DNA of 21,848 nucleotides from Pseudomonadota bacterium (GCA_023428295.1 JAEYYV010000167.1:1-21848); one strand, 5' to 3'; counted from the first letter of the stretch, positions 7,484 to 14,521 are shown. The notes: generated from the letters alone by a model not told the origin. Numbers and translations are program-made.

Positions 7484-9121
7484 TCAGCGAGGCACGACCT
7501 CGAGATCCACGGTGAACACCGAGTGAGCCTCCGGCGGAAACACGCGGAGGACGTAGTTGCCCGGCGTCGGGAAGATGTGTTGGAAGGCGAACTTCCCCTG
7601 CGAACGCTTCGAGGGCCTGGCCGAGACGCCGGTGGCCTTTCCATCGGGGCCTTCGATCGTGACGATCAGGTTCTCCGCCGCGATCGGCGCGCCGATCGCG
7701 TTCCATAGCTCGAACGTCGTGCGTGCGCGTGTTCCGGCGACGATAGGGTCGTAGAGCGTGGTGCGCTGGGTCATCTCGCCGTCGTCGGAGATGATGGTGC
7801 GCAGCCCGGTGAACGGGCTCGGATCCGTGTCGCCCGTCTCGTCGAAGTCGCGCGCGTCGTCCGGGCCCGCGATCGCTGGTTGCGACGTCGTCGCGCGATA
7901 GACAGCGATCCCGGCGGCGCCGACGAGTAGCATCGCGAGCGCACCCATGGCCACGAAGCGCGCACGCGTGGGCTTCGTTGGCAGATCGCCGAGCTCGACG
8001 GCGCCGCTGGGATCCACGGGGTCGATATCCTCGAGCGTGGGCTGCTGTGTCTTGCGCTTCGCGCGGAGCGTCTTCGCGAGCGAGAAGCCACCGCTGCGCT
8101 TGGCCAGATCCGCGAGCGCTTCGTCGATCAGCGTGACGACCTCGTCGGCGCTCTGCGGGCGGTTGTCCGGGCGCTTCTGCATCATGCGCCGCACGAGCTG
8201 ATCGACCTCGCTCGGGACCTCGGCGCGGCGATCGCTCGGCGTCGGGATCGGCCGGCCCATATGCGCGAGCAACACCTCGAAGCCCGAGCCATCGAACGGC
8301 GTCTCGCCCGTGACGAGCTCGAACAAGATACAGCCGAGCGCGTACACGTCGCTGCGTTGATCCGCGTGCTCGCCCTGCGCTTGCTCGGGCGACATGTAGT
8401 GCGGCGTGCCGATGAGCCCGTTGGTGGTGAGGCGCGTGGCGTCGGCGTTGCCCGGTTTGGCGACGGCGATGCCGAAGTCGACGATGGTGATGCGGTCGTC
8501 GCCGTGACGATCTTTGCGCCACATGATGTTGGACGGCTTGAGATCGCGGTGCACCACGCCTGCGGCGTGCGTCTCGGACAGCGCGGCCGCGATGTCACGC
8601 GCGATCTTCAGCGCGCGCAGCGAAGGGACGGGGCCGCTCTCGAGGATCTTGTCGAGGGGCTGCCCCTCGATGAGCTGCATCGCGAGGTACGGCCGCCCGT
8701 CGGGGAGCTCGCCGACCGCGTAGATCCCGACGACGCCGGGATGCGTGATCTTCGCCGCCGAGCGAGCCTCGCGCGCGAAGCGCTTGGCCATGGTCTCGTC
8801 GGCGAGGATCTCGTAGCTCGGGATCTTGATCGCGACCGGGCGATCGAGCCCCATCTGTCGTCCGCGAAACACGGTGCCGAACGCGCCGCCGCCGATGATC
8901 GCGTCGATCGTGAACCCGTCGATCGTCGATCCGATGAGCGAGCTCGCCGGCTTCGAGAGCTCGGCGGTCGCTGCAGAGCCGGTCACCGCAGGCGACCGCG
9001 GCGCCGTCGCATCGGTGCCACTGACAGCGAGCTCGGCCGACTTCACGTACGACATGCCGCACGCAGGGCAGAACTGCCCCGCGTCAGCGGTCGTGGTCGA
9101 GCACTCTCTGCAGGTCGGCAC
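7484..9121 (-). CDS. Zinc-ribbon Hanks-type Ser/Thr protein kinase with extracytoplasmic beta-sandwich-like tail
   Basis: 545 residues from the GTG at 9121. An N-terminal zinc ribbon (CREC about 4-7, CPAC about 18-21) is followed by a kinase domain (about 70-340): GGGAFGTVFRG, ATP Lys in VAIKIP (about K99), HRDLKPSN (Asp about 193), DFG (Asp about 215) and MSPEQ. One TM helix (about 389-408) separates it from a roughly 130-residue extracytoplasmic domain that looks beta-rich (TTFELWNAIGAPI, NLIVTIEGPDGKATG, GNYVLRVFPPEAHSVFTVDL), reminiscent of FixH/YtkA or Ig-like folds. The frame opens at TTG 9178, but this would overlap the upstream gene; the GTG at 9121 puts the first Cys pair right at the N-terminus and has a TACGCT element 8 nt upstream. 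Same architecture as the kinase at 952, with a different sensor tail. Confidence 0.92.
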   Translation of the reverse strand: MPTCRECSTTTADAGQFCPACGMSYVKSAELAVSGTDATAPRSPAVTGSAATAELSKPASSLIGSTIDGFTIDAIIGGGAFGTVFRGRQMGLDRPVAIKIPSYEILADETMAKRFAREARSAAKITHPGVVGIYAVGELPDGRPYLAMQLIEGQPLDKILESGPVPSLRALKIARDIAAALSETHAAGVVHRDLKPSNIMWRKDRHGDDRITIVDFGIAVAKPGNADATRLTTNGLIGTPHYMSPEQAQGEHADQRSDVYALGCILFELVTGETPFDGSGFEVLLAHMGRPIPTPSDRRAEVPSEVDQLVRRMMQKRPDNRPQSADEVVTLIDEALADLAKRSGGFSLAKTLRAKRKTQQPTLEDIDPVDPSGAVELGDLPTKPTRARFVAMGALAMLLVGAAGIAVYRATTSQPAIAGPDDARDFDETGDTDPSPFTGLRTIISDDGEMTQRTTLYDPIVAGTRARTTFELWNAIGAPIAAENLIVTIEGPDGKATGVSARPSKRSQGKFAFQHIFPTPGNYVLRVFPPEAHSVFTVDLEVVPR

Positions 9122-9129
9122 CTCGGGCG

Positions 9130-9135
9130 AGCGTA
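9130..9135 (-). promoter_or_regulatory. Candidate -10 hexamer upstream of the second kinase
   Basis: On the minus strand TACGCT (3 of 6 matches) lies 8 nt before the GTG at 9121, the same geometry as the other leaderless candidates. With a 17-bp spacer the -35 would be TTCGTT, which is poor. Supports GTG 9121 over TTG 9178. Confidence 0.35.
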
Positions 9136-9161
9136 GCAGCCTGGTGCGCGGTAACGAATCT

Positions 9162-9782
9162 CTAGAACGCGTAGCCAAGCGACAGCTCGCCTTCTGCGCC
9201 GATCGGCAGGAGCGACAGGATGTCGTTCATGAACTCCTCCGACTCCTTTGCCTCCGGCGTGTTGTCCTTGGCGGTCGCCACGTGATGGCCCCATCCGAGG
9301 CCGATGCGCGCGGTGATGTTGACGGCGTCCGTCAGCATCCAGCGCTTGCCGATGTTCGCGGTGATCATCGTCGAGCGCACGCTCATGTCGTGCGTCATCG
9401 AGGCGCCGTTCGCGGTGCGCGTGACGGAGCCCGAGCCCATGGTCTGCGAGAACGTTGCGCCGAGGAAGCCGCTGTTCTGCTGCCCGCGCCAGTGCCAGCG
9501 ATAGCCGATGCTGCCGCCGAACTGCAGGGAGTCACCGTCGTCGCTCGACGAGCGATTCATGACGCCCTCGACGATCACGCCGTGCGTCCCGCTAAACAAC
9601 CGCTCGTACGTCAGCGCGATGTTTCCGGCGACGAGACCGAGGGGCGAGATGTTGATCGAGTTCTCCTTCTCGACCTTCTGCTCGACGACGAGCGGCGCGA
9701 AACCAGGCATCGGTGCAGAGGGCGCTTGCGCGAGCGCGATGGAAGGAACGAGAGCGACGAGCGTGGCGGCGATGAGTTTCAT
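9162..9782 (-). CDS. Outer-membrane beta-barrel protein (DUF3575-like)
   Basis: 206 residues. The signal peptide MKLIAATLVALVPSIALAQA is followed by a short Pro/Ala linker and alternating hydrophobic/polar strands (INISPLGLVAGNIALTYERLF, FGGSIGYRWHWRG, ITARIGLGWGHH). It ends in ELSLGYAF with a C-terminal Phe, the usual Bam recognition signal for barrels. The strand pattern and length suggest an eight-stranded barrel like DUF3575 members; the function is unknown. The frame opens at an ATG at 9830, but the signal peptide places the start at 9782. It lies 40 bp upstream of the kinase on the same strand, so the two may be co-transcribed. Confidence 0.8.
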   Translation of the reverse strand: MKLIAATLVALVPSIALAQAPSAPMPGFAPLVVEQKVEKENSINISPLGLVAGNIALTYERLFSGTHGVIVEGVMNRSSSDDGDSLQFGGSIGYRWHWRGQQNSGFLGATFSQTMGSGSVTRTANGASMTHDMSVRSTMITANIGKRWMLTDAVNITARIGLGWGHHVATAKDNTPEAKESEEFMNDILSLLPIGAEGELSLGYAF

Positions 9783-9994
9783 GGGCGCCGCGCAGTGCAG
9801 CGCGCGGGCCACGCAACATCCGCATGACATCGCAGCAAACGTTTCCGCTTGTCCGCGTGTCTTATCGTGCTCGGTCGTGATTCGCCGCGCGTTTCCGTGC
9901 GAGGCGCGCGCGTCGCGTGAACGTCGCGCTACACGCGTGGCGTGCCGCCATGGGCCATATGACCCGGCGGCGAACGCCGTTCGCGTCGCTCAGC
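9783..9994. other. Intergenic region upstream of the OMP gene, downstream of tetR
   Basis: About 210 bp containing no supportable gene. It must hold the minus-strand promoter for the beta-barrel gene, but I cannot identify convincing -35/-10 boxes. It contains the GC-rich dyad at 9944-9971 (possible end of the tetR transcript) and a GCGAAC/GTTCGC small dyad near 9971-9985. Confidence 0.5.
9944..9971 (-). terminator. Possible hairpin downstream of the TetR gene
   Basis: GCCGCC (9944-9949) pairs with GGCGGC (9966-9971), and the inner GGG (9952-9954) pairs with CCC (9963-9965) across a two-base bulge. It sits about 24 bp beyond the tetR stop on the minus strand. There is no T tract, so it is at best a weak or rho-assisted terminator. 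Confidence 0.3.
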
Positions 9995-10666
9995 TCAGGC
10001 GACCGCGTTGAGGCGGCTCGCCGAGTCGCGCGTGGCGATGGTCGGAGCGAGGGCGCTCTCGATGAGGGCGAGCGCGCGATCCGTGCGGGTCGCGAGCGGC
10101 TCGGACGCGAGGCCGAGGTTCGACGTCATCTCGGCGGCGTCGAGGCTGCCGAGGAGGACCGACCACGCGAGGTCCGCGATCTCGCGCGCGTTGACCTGGC
10201 GGTACACGCCGGCGTGGATGCCATCTGCGATGCACGCACCGATGTGGTCCTGGATGCGGCCGATGCCGGCCGACACCGTGGCGACCACCTCGTCGGAGAG
10301 CTGCGGACGAACGGCCGGCTGCGCGAGGAGGCGGAGGATGCGCGGGCCTTCCGCGTCCTTCTCGGCCCAGCGAACGAGGATGTTCCACGTCTCGCGGAGG
10401 CGGCGGCTGACCTCGGCCTGGTCGCGCACCTGGACCATCTCCACATCGAACACCGTCAGGGTGTCCTCGATGAGCGAGACATAGAGGTCTTCCTTGGAGC
10501 GGAAGTAGAGGTAGATGGCTCCGACCGAGAGCTGCGCCGCTCGAGCGATGAGCTCGATCGATGCGCCGGCGTAGCCGCGCTCTGCGAAGACCGTCCGGGC
10601 CGCTTCCTGGATGCGACGACGACGGGCCTGCCGCTCCTGGGCTTTGCGTTCTTGAGCGTTCGTCAT
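9995..10666 (-). CDS. TetR/AcrR-family transcriptional regulator
   Basis: 223 residues. The N-terminal DNA-binding domain (about 15-62) has the TetR pattern AARTVFAERGYAGASIELIARAAQLSVGAIYLYFRSKEDLY split over helices 1-4, with the HTH at about 36-55 and the diagnostic YLYFRSKEDLY. The C-terminal domain (about 70-215) is helical and variable; the ligand is unknown. It is divergent from the vWA gene across 193 bp, so autoregulation and control of the vWA gene are plausible. ATG 10666 is chosen: it is preceded by a TTGACC-N17-TAAACC promoter ending 6 nt from the ATG, implying a leaderless or near-leaderless mRNA. Confidence 0.93.
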   Translation of the reverse strand: MTNAQERKAQERQARRRRIQEAARTVFAERGYAGASIELIARAAQLSVGAIYLYFRSKEDLYVSLIEDTLTVFDVEMVQVRDQAEVSRRLRETWNILVRWAEKDAEGPRILRLLAQPAVRPQLSDEVVATVSAGIGRIQDHIGACIADGIHAGVYRQVNAREIADLAWSVLLGSLDAAEMTSNLGLASEPLATRTDRALALIESALAPTIATRDSASRLNAVA

Positions 10667-10672
10667 GCCGGC

Positions 10673-10701
10673 GGTTTAGTCCTTATGACGCAAGCGGTCA
10701 A
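10673..10701 (-). promoter_or_regulatory. Promoter of the TetR gene
   Basis: On the minus strand TTGACC (10696-10701), 17-bp spacer, TAAACC (10673-10678). The -35 matches 5 of 6 consensus bases, the -10 only 3 of 6. Only 6 nt separate the -10 from the ATG at 10666. Confidence 0.5.
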
Positions 10702-10763
10702 GGGGCGTTTTGTAGCTCGCGATTGCCGAGGAGAGTCGTGGAGTTAACGTCCGTCTACCTAGT

Positions 10764-10781
10764 GGAGATCCTTAGGAGATC
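10764..10781. repeat. Helically phased direct repeat GGAGATC
   Basis: GGAGATC at 10764-10770 and again at 10775-10781, start-to-start distance 11 bp, about one helical turn. It lies in the AT-richer tetR/vWA intergenic region just before an inverted repeat. It could be a binding site for a regulator acting on one face of the helix. Confidence 0.4.
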
Positions 10782-10805
10782 AAAGCTGAGTCAATTTTCA
10801 GCTTT
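10782..10805. repeat. Inverted repeat AAAGCTGA-N8-TCAGCTTT (candidate operator)
   Basis: A perfect 8-8-8 dyad (10782-10789 and 10798-10805) in the most AT-rich stretch of the window, 55 bp upstream of the vWA start codon. Size and symmetry fit an operator for a dimeric regulator such as the adjacent TetR protein (inference). A transcribed hairpin is the alternative, but no gene ends upstream on either strand. Confidence 0.5.
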
Positions 10806-10859
10806 AACGGAATTCACTTTTTCACGGATCTGGAGCGGAGCTCGGACGTCTCATTTTCA

Positions 10860-12233
10860 ATGCTGCCAGCCACGGGTGCGTCCCGCGTTCGAACCTCTTT
10901 TGTGCTGGGCGCTGCGAGCGCCACCGTGATCGCAGCGTTGCTCTTGACCCAGGGCAACCCGTCGGCCCTTCATGAAGGATTCGAGAGCTCCGCCGACGAC
11001 GGACTGGCGCTCGTCGCGGAGCTGACGACGCAGAAGATCCTTGCAGGTGCGCACGACGAGAACGTGGCGATCACGATCCGGGCGCCCGAGGGACGCGCCG
11101 CCTATCGACCACCGCTCTCGCTCGCCGTCGTCATCGATCGCTCGGGCTCGATGTCCGGTGCACCGATCGAGAACGCGAAGGCCGCCGCGTCGCGCCTCAT
11201 CGGACAGCTCGATCCCGGCGACGCGTTCACGGTGATCGCGTACTCGAGCGGCGAGCAGGTCATCATGCCGTTGTCGCGCGCGTCCGACGTCAACAAGAGC
11301 GCCGCGCGCGCCGCGATCGAGCGCATCTACGAGGATGGGGGAACGTGCATCTCGTGCGGTCTTGGCCGCGGCGCGTCCGAGCTCGAGCGCAGCCCGATCG
11401 CGGACGGCGTGCGCCGCATCGTCCTCATCTCCGACGGGCAGGCCAACGAGGGCATCTGGGATCGCGACGAGCTCGCGCAGCTCGCGTCGCGCACGGCCGC
11501 CAATGGAACGTCGATCTCGGCCGTCGGTGTCGGTCTCGACTTCGACGAGGTCACGATGCAGCGCATCGCGAGCGTGGGTCGCGGCAACTACTACTTCGTC
11601 GAGGACACGGCGAACCTCTCCGCGATGTTCGCGAAGGAGCTCGGTGGTCTCGCGGAGACGGTCGCGTCGGATGCTCGCCTCGTCGTGCGCGGCGGCGAGG
11701 GCGTGTCGATCGAGGAGGTGTACGGCTATCAATTCTCGCGCGCGGGCGACTCCGTGACGATTCCGATCGCGGATCTGCGGGCCGGTGAGACGCGCAAGGT
11801 CGTGCTCCGTGTCCGCGTCGCGACGTCGGCCCTCGCGACGTCGAAGGTCATCACCGAGGTGCACATGGACTGGCGCCGCGTCGCGAACGGCGCGCACAGA
11901 AGCGCGAAGACCGCTGCGTTCGCCGAGGTCGTCGACGACGCGCGCGTGGTCGCTGCGAGCGTGAACGCGCGCGCCGCGCAAGCCGTCGAGGAAGCGCTGT
12001 CCGCACGCGCGCTCGAGGAGGCGGCGGTGATCTACGAGACGGGCGGCTACCAGGCCGCGAAGCAGGTGCTCGACGTGCGCATGGAGCAGGTCAACAAGAA
12101 CGTCAACCTGTCGCCGGCGACACGCGCGCGCATCGAGGGCAGCTCGACGCGCGCGATGGAGAACTTCCGCTCCGCGCCGAAGGGCAAAGCGATGAAGATG
12201 TCGCGCGAGGACGCGTACAACCTCTCGCGCTAA
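10860..12233 (+). CDS. Membrane-anchored von Willebrand factor A domain protein
   Basis: 457 residues. An N-terminal hydrophobic segment (about 13-30) acts as signal anchor or signal peptide. The vWA domain (about 85-255) carries a complete MIDAS: DRSGSMS (D93, S95, S97), Thr162 in GGTCISCGL, and SDG (D192). The C-terminal part (about 260-400) is beta-rich, then helical, as in the YfbK/inter-alpha-trypsin-like batch of bacterial vWA proteins. It probably binds a protein ligand through a divalent metal on the periplasmic side. A CxxC (C163, C166) sits inside the MIDAS loop, which is unusual. ATG 10860 is chosen because it directly precedes the hydrophobic segment; no Shine-Dalgarno is visible. 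Its TAA overlaps the stop of the convergent gene. Confidence 0.88.
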   Translation: MLPATGASRVRTSFVLGAASATVIAALLLTQGNPSALHEGFESSADDGLALVAELTTQKILAGAHDENVAITIRAPEGRAAYRPPLSLAVVIDRSGSMSGAPIENAKAAASRLIGQLDPGDAFTVIAYSSGEQVIMPLSRASDVNKSAARAAIERIYEDGGTCISCGLGRGASELERSPIADGVRRIVLISDGQANEGIWDRDELAQLASRTAANGTSISAVGVGLDFDEVTMQRIASVGRGNYYFVEDTANLSAMFAKELGGLAETVASDARLVVRGGEGVSIEEVYGYQFSRAGDSVTIPIADLRAGETRKVVLRVRVATSALATSKVITEVHMDWRRVANGAHRSAKTAAFAEVVDDARVVAASVNARAAQAVEEALSARALEEAAVIYETGGYQAAKQVLDVRMEQVNKNVNLSPATRARIEGSSTRAMENFRSAPKGKAMKMSREDAYNLSR

Positions 12234-12583
12234 CGCTTCAGCGCTCGCGCACGTGGCGGGCGAGACAGCTCCTTCATCGTCGGAGGCAGGCGACGCGAGA
12301 TCGCGAGGATGATCGCCACCGACGGCAGCGCGCAGACGATCCACGTGACGAGCCATCCGAGGCGCAGATCGGGCGTCCACAACGTCGCCTGCGTCTCCAT
12401 GACCCAGCGGTACGGGCCGCTCTGCGTCGCGATGAAGTAGATCGCGACGAGCGTGCTCGCCGATACCAGCGCGACGCGGAGCCACAGCGGCGTACGCTGC
12501 GCGGCGAGCTGTTGGTCACGGAGCGGTGCGGGAAGACGCTCGTCCATCTGCTCCCCGCGCTTGTGCCTGTTCGACCACGCCAT
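12230..12583 (-). CDS. Small two-TM membrane protein of unknown function
   Basis: 117 residues from ATG 12583. Two hydrophobic helices: LWLRVALVSASTLVAIYFIAT (about 33-53, split by charged ends) and WLVTWIVCALPSVAIILAI (about 76-95), joined by a short loop with WVMETQATLW; both termini are basic. No family recognised. The ATG at 12547 is an alternative start, since GGGGAG lies 3 nt upstream of it; no Shine-Dalgarno precedes 12583. It lies 42 bp after the amidotransferase-like gene on the same strand, so they are probably co-transcribed. Its stop TAG (12230-12232) overlaps the TAA of the convergent vWA gene. Confidence 0.65.
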   Translation of the reverse strand: MAWSNRHKRGEQMDERLPAPLRDQQLAAQRTPLWLRVALVSASTLVAIYFIATQSGPYRWVMETQATLWTPDLRLGWLVTWIVCALPSVAIILAISRRLPPTMKELSRPPRARALKR

Positions 12584-12625
12584 GATGACCCGGGTCCGGA
12601 CGTCAGGGCAGCGCGAGAGGTCGCA

Positions 12626-13438
12626 CTACGCCGCCGAAAGATCCGCGAAGCCGAGCTGCAAGTCGCGGCTGATCAGCACGACGCGCTGTGGCGGCACATC
12701 CTCGAAGCCATCCTTGGGATCACCGTCGCCGCCCGAGACGAGAAGGAGGCCGCGGAACGAGTCGTCCTTCTCGCCGCGGTCGTTGTTCACGGTCAACCGG
12801 CGAACGCGCAGGGGCTCCGAGAGGTGCGCGAGGATCATCGAGCGGCCGTTGGTCAGCGCGACGTTGCCGAGCGCCATCGCCGTATCGACCGCGGTGTCGC
12901 TGGCCTTTGCGGCCTTCTCGAGCTCGCTCGTCACGAGCTTGATCGTGGCGGCGAGCGCACGGCGCTGCGCGGCGGTGGACAGGTTGGGATCGTCGATGTT
13001 GCCCTCGTCGTGCAGCATCGCGAGGAAGACGTGGAACACGAGCTCGGCGGACGTGCGACCGCGGATGTTGCGGCGCAGATACTCGGGCACGTGCTGCAGC
13101 AGGGCGGGGGCGATCGTGTCGAGCTTGGTCGGCGTCTGCGCGAACAGCCAGCGACGGAAACGAAACGGTGGCGTGTTGTCGGTCCCAGACGGGGCCTCGC
13201 CGGTATCGCGGATCGCCTGGGCGATCGCGCAGTCCGTCTTGATCTCCGCGAGCGGAGAGGCGAGATCGATCGGGGCTGCCGATGCCTTCGGCGTCCGCAC
13301 GAGAAGTACGTCGCCACCTTGGATGTAGCCGAGTCCCCATCGGCTGACGGGCGGTTGCGCCACGAGCACCGACCGAACGGGCTCGAGCGCGGCCGCCAGC
13401 CGCTGAGGTTGATTACACATGCACGCGAAGAACTTCAT
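12626..13438 (-). CDS. Degenerate class II glutamine amidotransferase-like protein
   Basis: 270 residues from ATG 13438. The layout follows YafJ/EgtC-type class II (Ntn) amidotransferases: N-terminal MKFFACMCN, SRWGLGYIQGGDVLL (32-46), DNTPPFRFRRWLFA (87-100, compare the family's ENTHPFR..WLFAHNG) and LRRNIRGRTSAELVFHVFLAML (121-142, split). Key positions are altered: the family nucleophile is the Cys right after Met (MCR-type start), but here Lys follows Met; HPF reads PPF; and the HNG oxyanion motif reads QTP. Glutaminase activity is therefore doubtful. A GTG at 13522 extends the frame; an ATG at 13420 would give MCNQ with Cys second, a rival start that would restore a nucleophile but misalign the preceding KFFA strand. 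A strong promoter lies at 13544-13572. Confidence 0.75.
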   Translation of the reverse strand: MKFFACMCNQPQRLAAALEPVRSVLVAQPPVSRWGLGYIQGGDVLLVRTPKASAAPIDLASPLAEIKTDCAIAQAIRDTGEAPSGTDNTPPFRFRRWLFAQTPTKLDTIAPALLQHVPEYLRRNIRGRTSAELVFHVFLAMLHDEGNIDDPNLSTAAQRRALAATIKLVTSELEKAAKASDTAVDTAMALGNVALTNGRSMILAHLSEPLRVRRLTVNNDRGEKDDSFRGLLLVSGGDGDPKDGFEDVPPQRVVLISRDLQLGFADLSAA

Positions 13439-13543
13439 AGGAGGAACTTCCGGGAGGGTCGCGGGCTCGAAGAGCCTGCGCCGGATGCCACGGTCATCGT
13501 TCGTCAAGGAACCCAACTCCACCGACCCGCCACGAACGTTCCT

Positions 13544-13572
13544 AGTATAGAGCGCTCGCTCGATCGCGCCAA
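13544..13572 (-). promoter_or_regulatory. Sigma-70-type promoter of the amidotransferase-like gene
   Basis: On the minus strand TTGGCG (13567-13572), exactly 17 bp spacer, TATACT (13544-13549; 5 of 6 matches). Transcription would begin near 13537, giving a leader of roughly 100 nt to ATG 13438, or about 15 nt to the in-frame GTG at 13522. One of the best -10 boxes in the window. Confidence 0.7.
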
Positions 13573-13584
13573 TGTATGAATCGG

Positions 13585-14424
13585 CTAGGTCGGAAGCGCG
13601 CGCACTAGCTCGTCAAATACCTTGCCGCGGTCGAGCTCGTTGAACACCTCGTGCTTGAGCCCGACGAGGTCGTGATAGGTCGCACCCTTGACCTTGTTCG
13701 CGACGTTGCGCGACGTGGCGGGATCGGTCAGCGTGTCAGCAGCGCCGACGAGCCACGTCGTCGGAACTGCGATGCGGTCGGCGTGCTCGGCGACGTGTCG
13801 TTGAGCAGCGCTCGACTCGACAAACCAACGCGACGTCGCCGTCGAGAAGTTGAGCTTGTCGGCGTCGTGCGCGGCCTGCATCGCGGGATCCGACGTGAGC
13901 TGCGCGGCGGAGATGTTGTTCGCCTCTTTGAACGTCGGCGCGATGCGCGACGCGACGCGCGCGAGCAGCTTCTTCCAGCCGGGCACCGGGTGCTGCGGGC
14001 TGATCGCGAGGAACGGCGACGACACGATCACCTTCGCGATGTTGGTCGGGGGACGATCGCTCGTGAGCGCGCGCAACACGATCAGTGATCCGTGCGAGTG
14101 AGCGAGCAGCACGAACGGCGCGGTCGGTGCGAGGGCGCGCGCTGCCGTGATCATCTGCGCGAGATCGTCGAGATACACCTCGAACCGCTCGATGAAGCCG
14201 CGCTCGCCCGGTGATTGTCCGTGGCCGCGAACGTCATAGGTCATCACCGCCCAGCCCGCGCCGACGAGGACGTTGGCGACCTCCCGATAGCGACCGCAGT
14301 GCTCGGCGTACCCGTGGGTGACGAGGATGGCGCCTTTGGGCGTGCCACTCGGTAAGAACGTCTCGGCGTAGAGGCCGTTGATCGTCTGGGTCTTGGTCGG
14401 TGTGAGAGGTCCCGGTGGCTGCAC
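13585..14424 (-). CDS. Monoacylglycerol-lipase/lysophospholipase-like alpha/beta hydrolase
   Basis: 279 residues from GTG 14424, typical for the Hydrolase_4 (serine aminopeptidase S33) family. Motifs: VTHGYAEHCGRY (oxyanion HG and the family's GxxEHxxRY), YDVRGHGQSPG, nucleophile elbow AHSHG (Ser about 112; the first Gly of GxSxG is Ala), an acid in GAADTLTDP and His in LKHEVFNE. No signal peptide; probably cytoplasmic or membrane-associated, acting on monoglycerides or lysophospholipids. The open frame extends to 14721, but that would run through the divergent lipoprotein gene. The GTG at 14424 begins just before the conserved domain and has TATAGA 7 nt upstream. The stop lies about 40 bp before the next minus-strand promoter region. 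Confidence 0.87.
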   Translation of the reverse strand: MQPPGPLTPTKTQTINGLYAETFLPSGTPKGAILVTHGYAEHCGRYREVANVLVGAGWAVMTYDVRGHGQSPGERGFIERFEVYLDDLAQMITAARALAPTAPFVLLAHSHGSLIVLRALTSDRPPTNIAKVIVSSPFLAISPQHPVPGWKKLLARVASRIAPTFKEANNISAAQLTSDPAMQAAHDADKLNFSTATSRWFVESSAAQRHVAEHADRIAVPTTWLVGAADTLTDPATSRNVANKVKGATYHDLVGLKHEVFNELDRGKVFDELVRALPT

Positions 14425-14431
14425 GCTCTCA

Positions 14432-14437
14432 TCTATA
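14432..14437 (-). promoter_or_regulatory. Candidate -10 hexamer of the lipase-like gene
   Basis: On the minus strand TATAGA (4 of 6 matches) lies 7 nt before the GTG at 14424. No Shine-Dalgarno and no recognisable -35. Fits the leaderless pattern seen elsewhere in the window. Confidence 0.4.
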
Positions 14438-14484
14438 CACCGCCGCGGGATCTCCCCTCGACGCTGCCGGACACGTGCGAAGCG

Positions 14485-14514
14485 TTGACGGTTTGCGAAG
14501 TCGCGAGGTAGGGT
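14485..14514 (+). promoter_or_regulatory. Promoter of the TPR lipoprotein gene
   Basis: TTGACG (14485-14490, 5 of 6), an 18-bp spacer and TAGGGT (14509-14514, 3 of 6), ending 7 nt before the GTG at 14522. No Shine-Dalgarno, so the transcript may be leaderless. Confidence 0.5.
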
Positions 14515-14521
14515 CCGCGTC

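Larger units (their letters stand above)
10667..10859. other. Divergent regulatory region between tetR and the vWA gene
   Basis: 193 bp without coding potential, locally AT-rich (especially 10741-10860) in a GC-rich window. It holds the tetR promoter, the phased GGAGATC repeat and the AAAGCTGA dyad. I could not define a convincing plus-strand -35/-10 pair for the vWA gene; TCTCAT, 5 nt before the ATG, is a poor candidate. Confidence 0.6.

Noticed and set aside
9162..9178. Overlap between kinase start (TTG 9178) and the OMP gene end
   Set aside because: Disappears when the kinase starts at GTG 9121, which places the zinc ribbon at the N-terminus and has a -10-like element.
10857..12485. 542-codon open frame opposite the vWA gene
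   Set aside because: Arg/His/Asp-rich shadow translation with no domain; the plus strand has intact MIDAS motifs.
13504..13533. Nine-codon leader ORF (GTG at 13533, minus strand) before the amidotransferase-like gene
   Set aside because: Short open frame expected by chance; no Shine-Dalgarno and no attenuator-like alternative hairpins seen.
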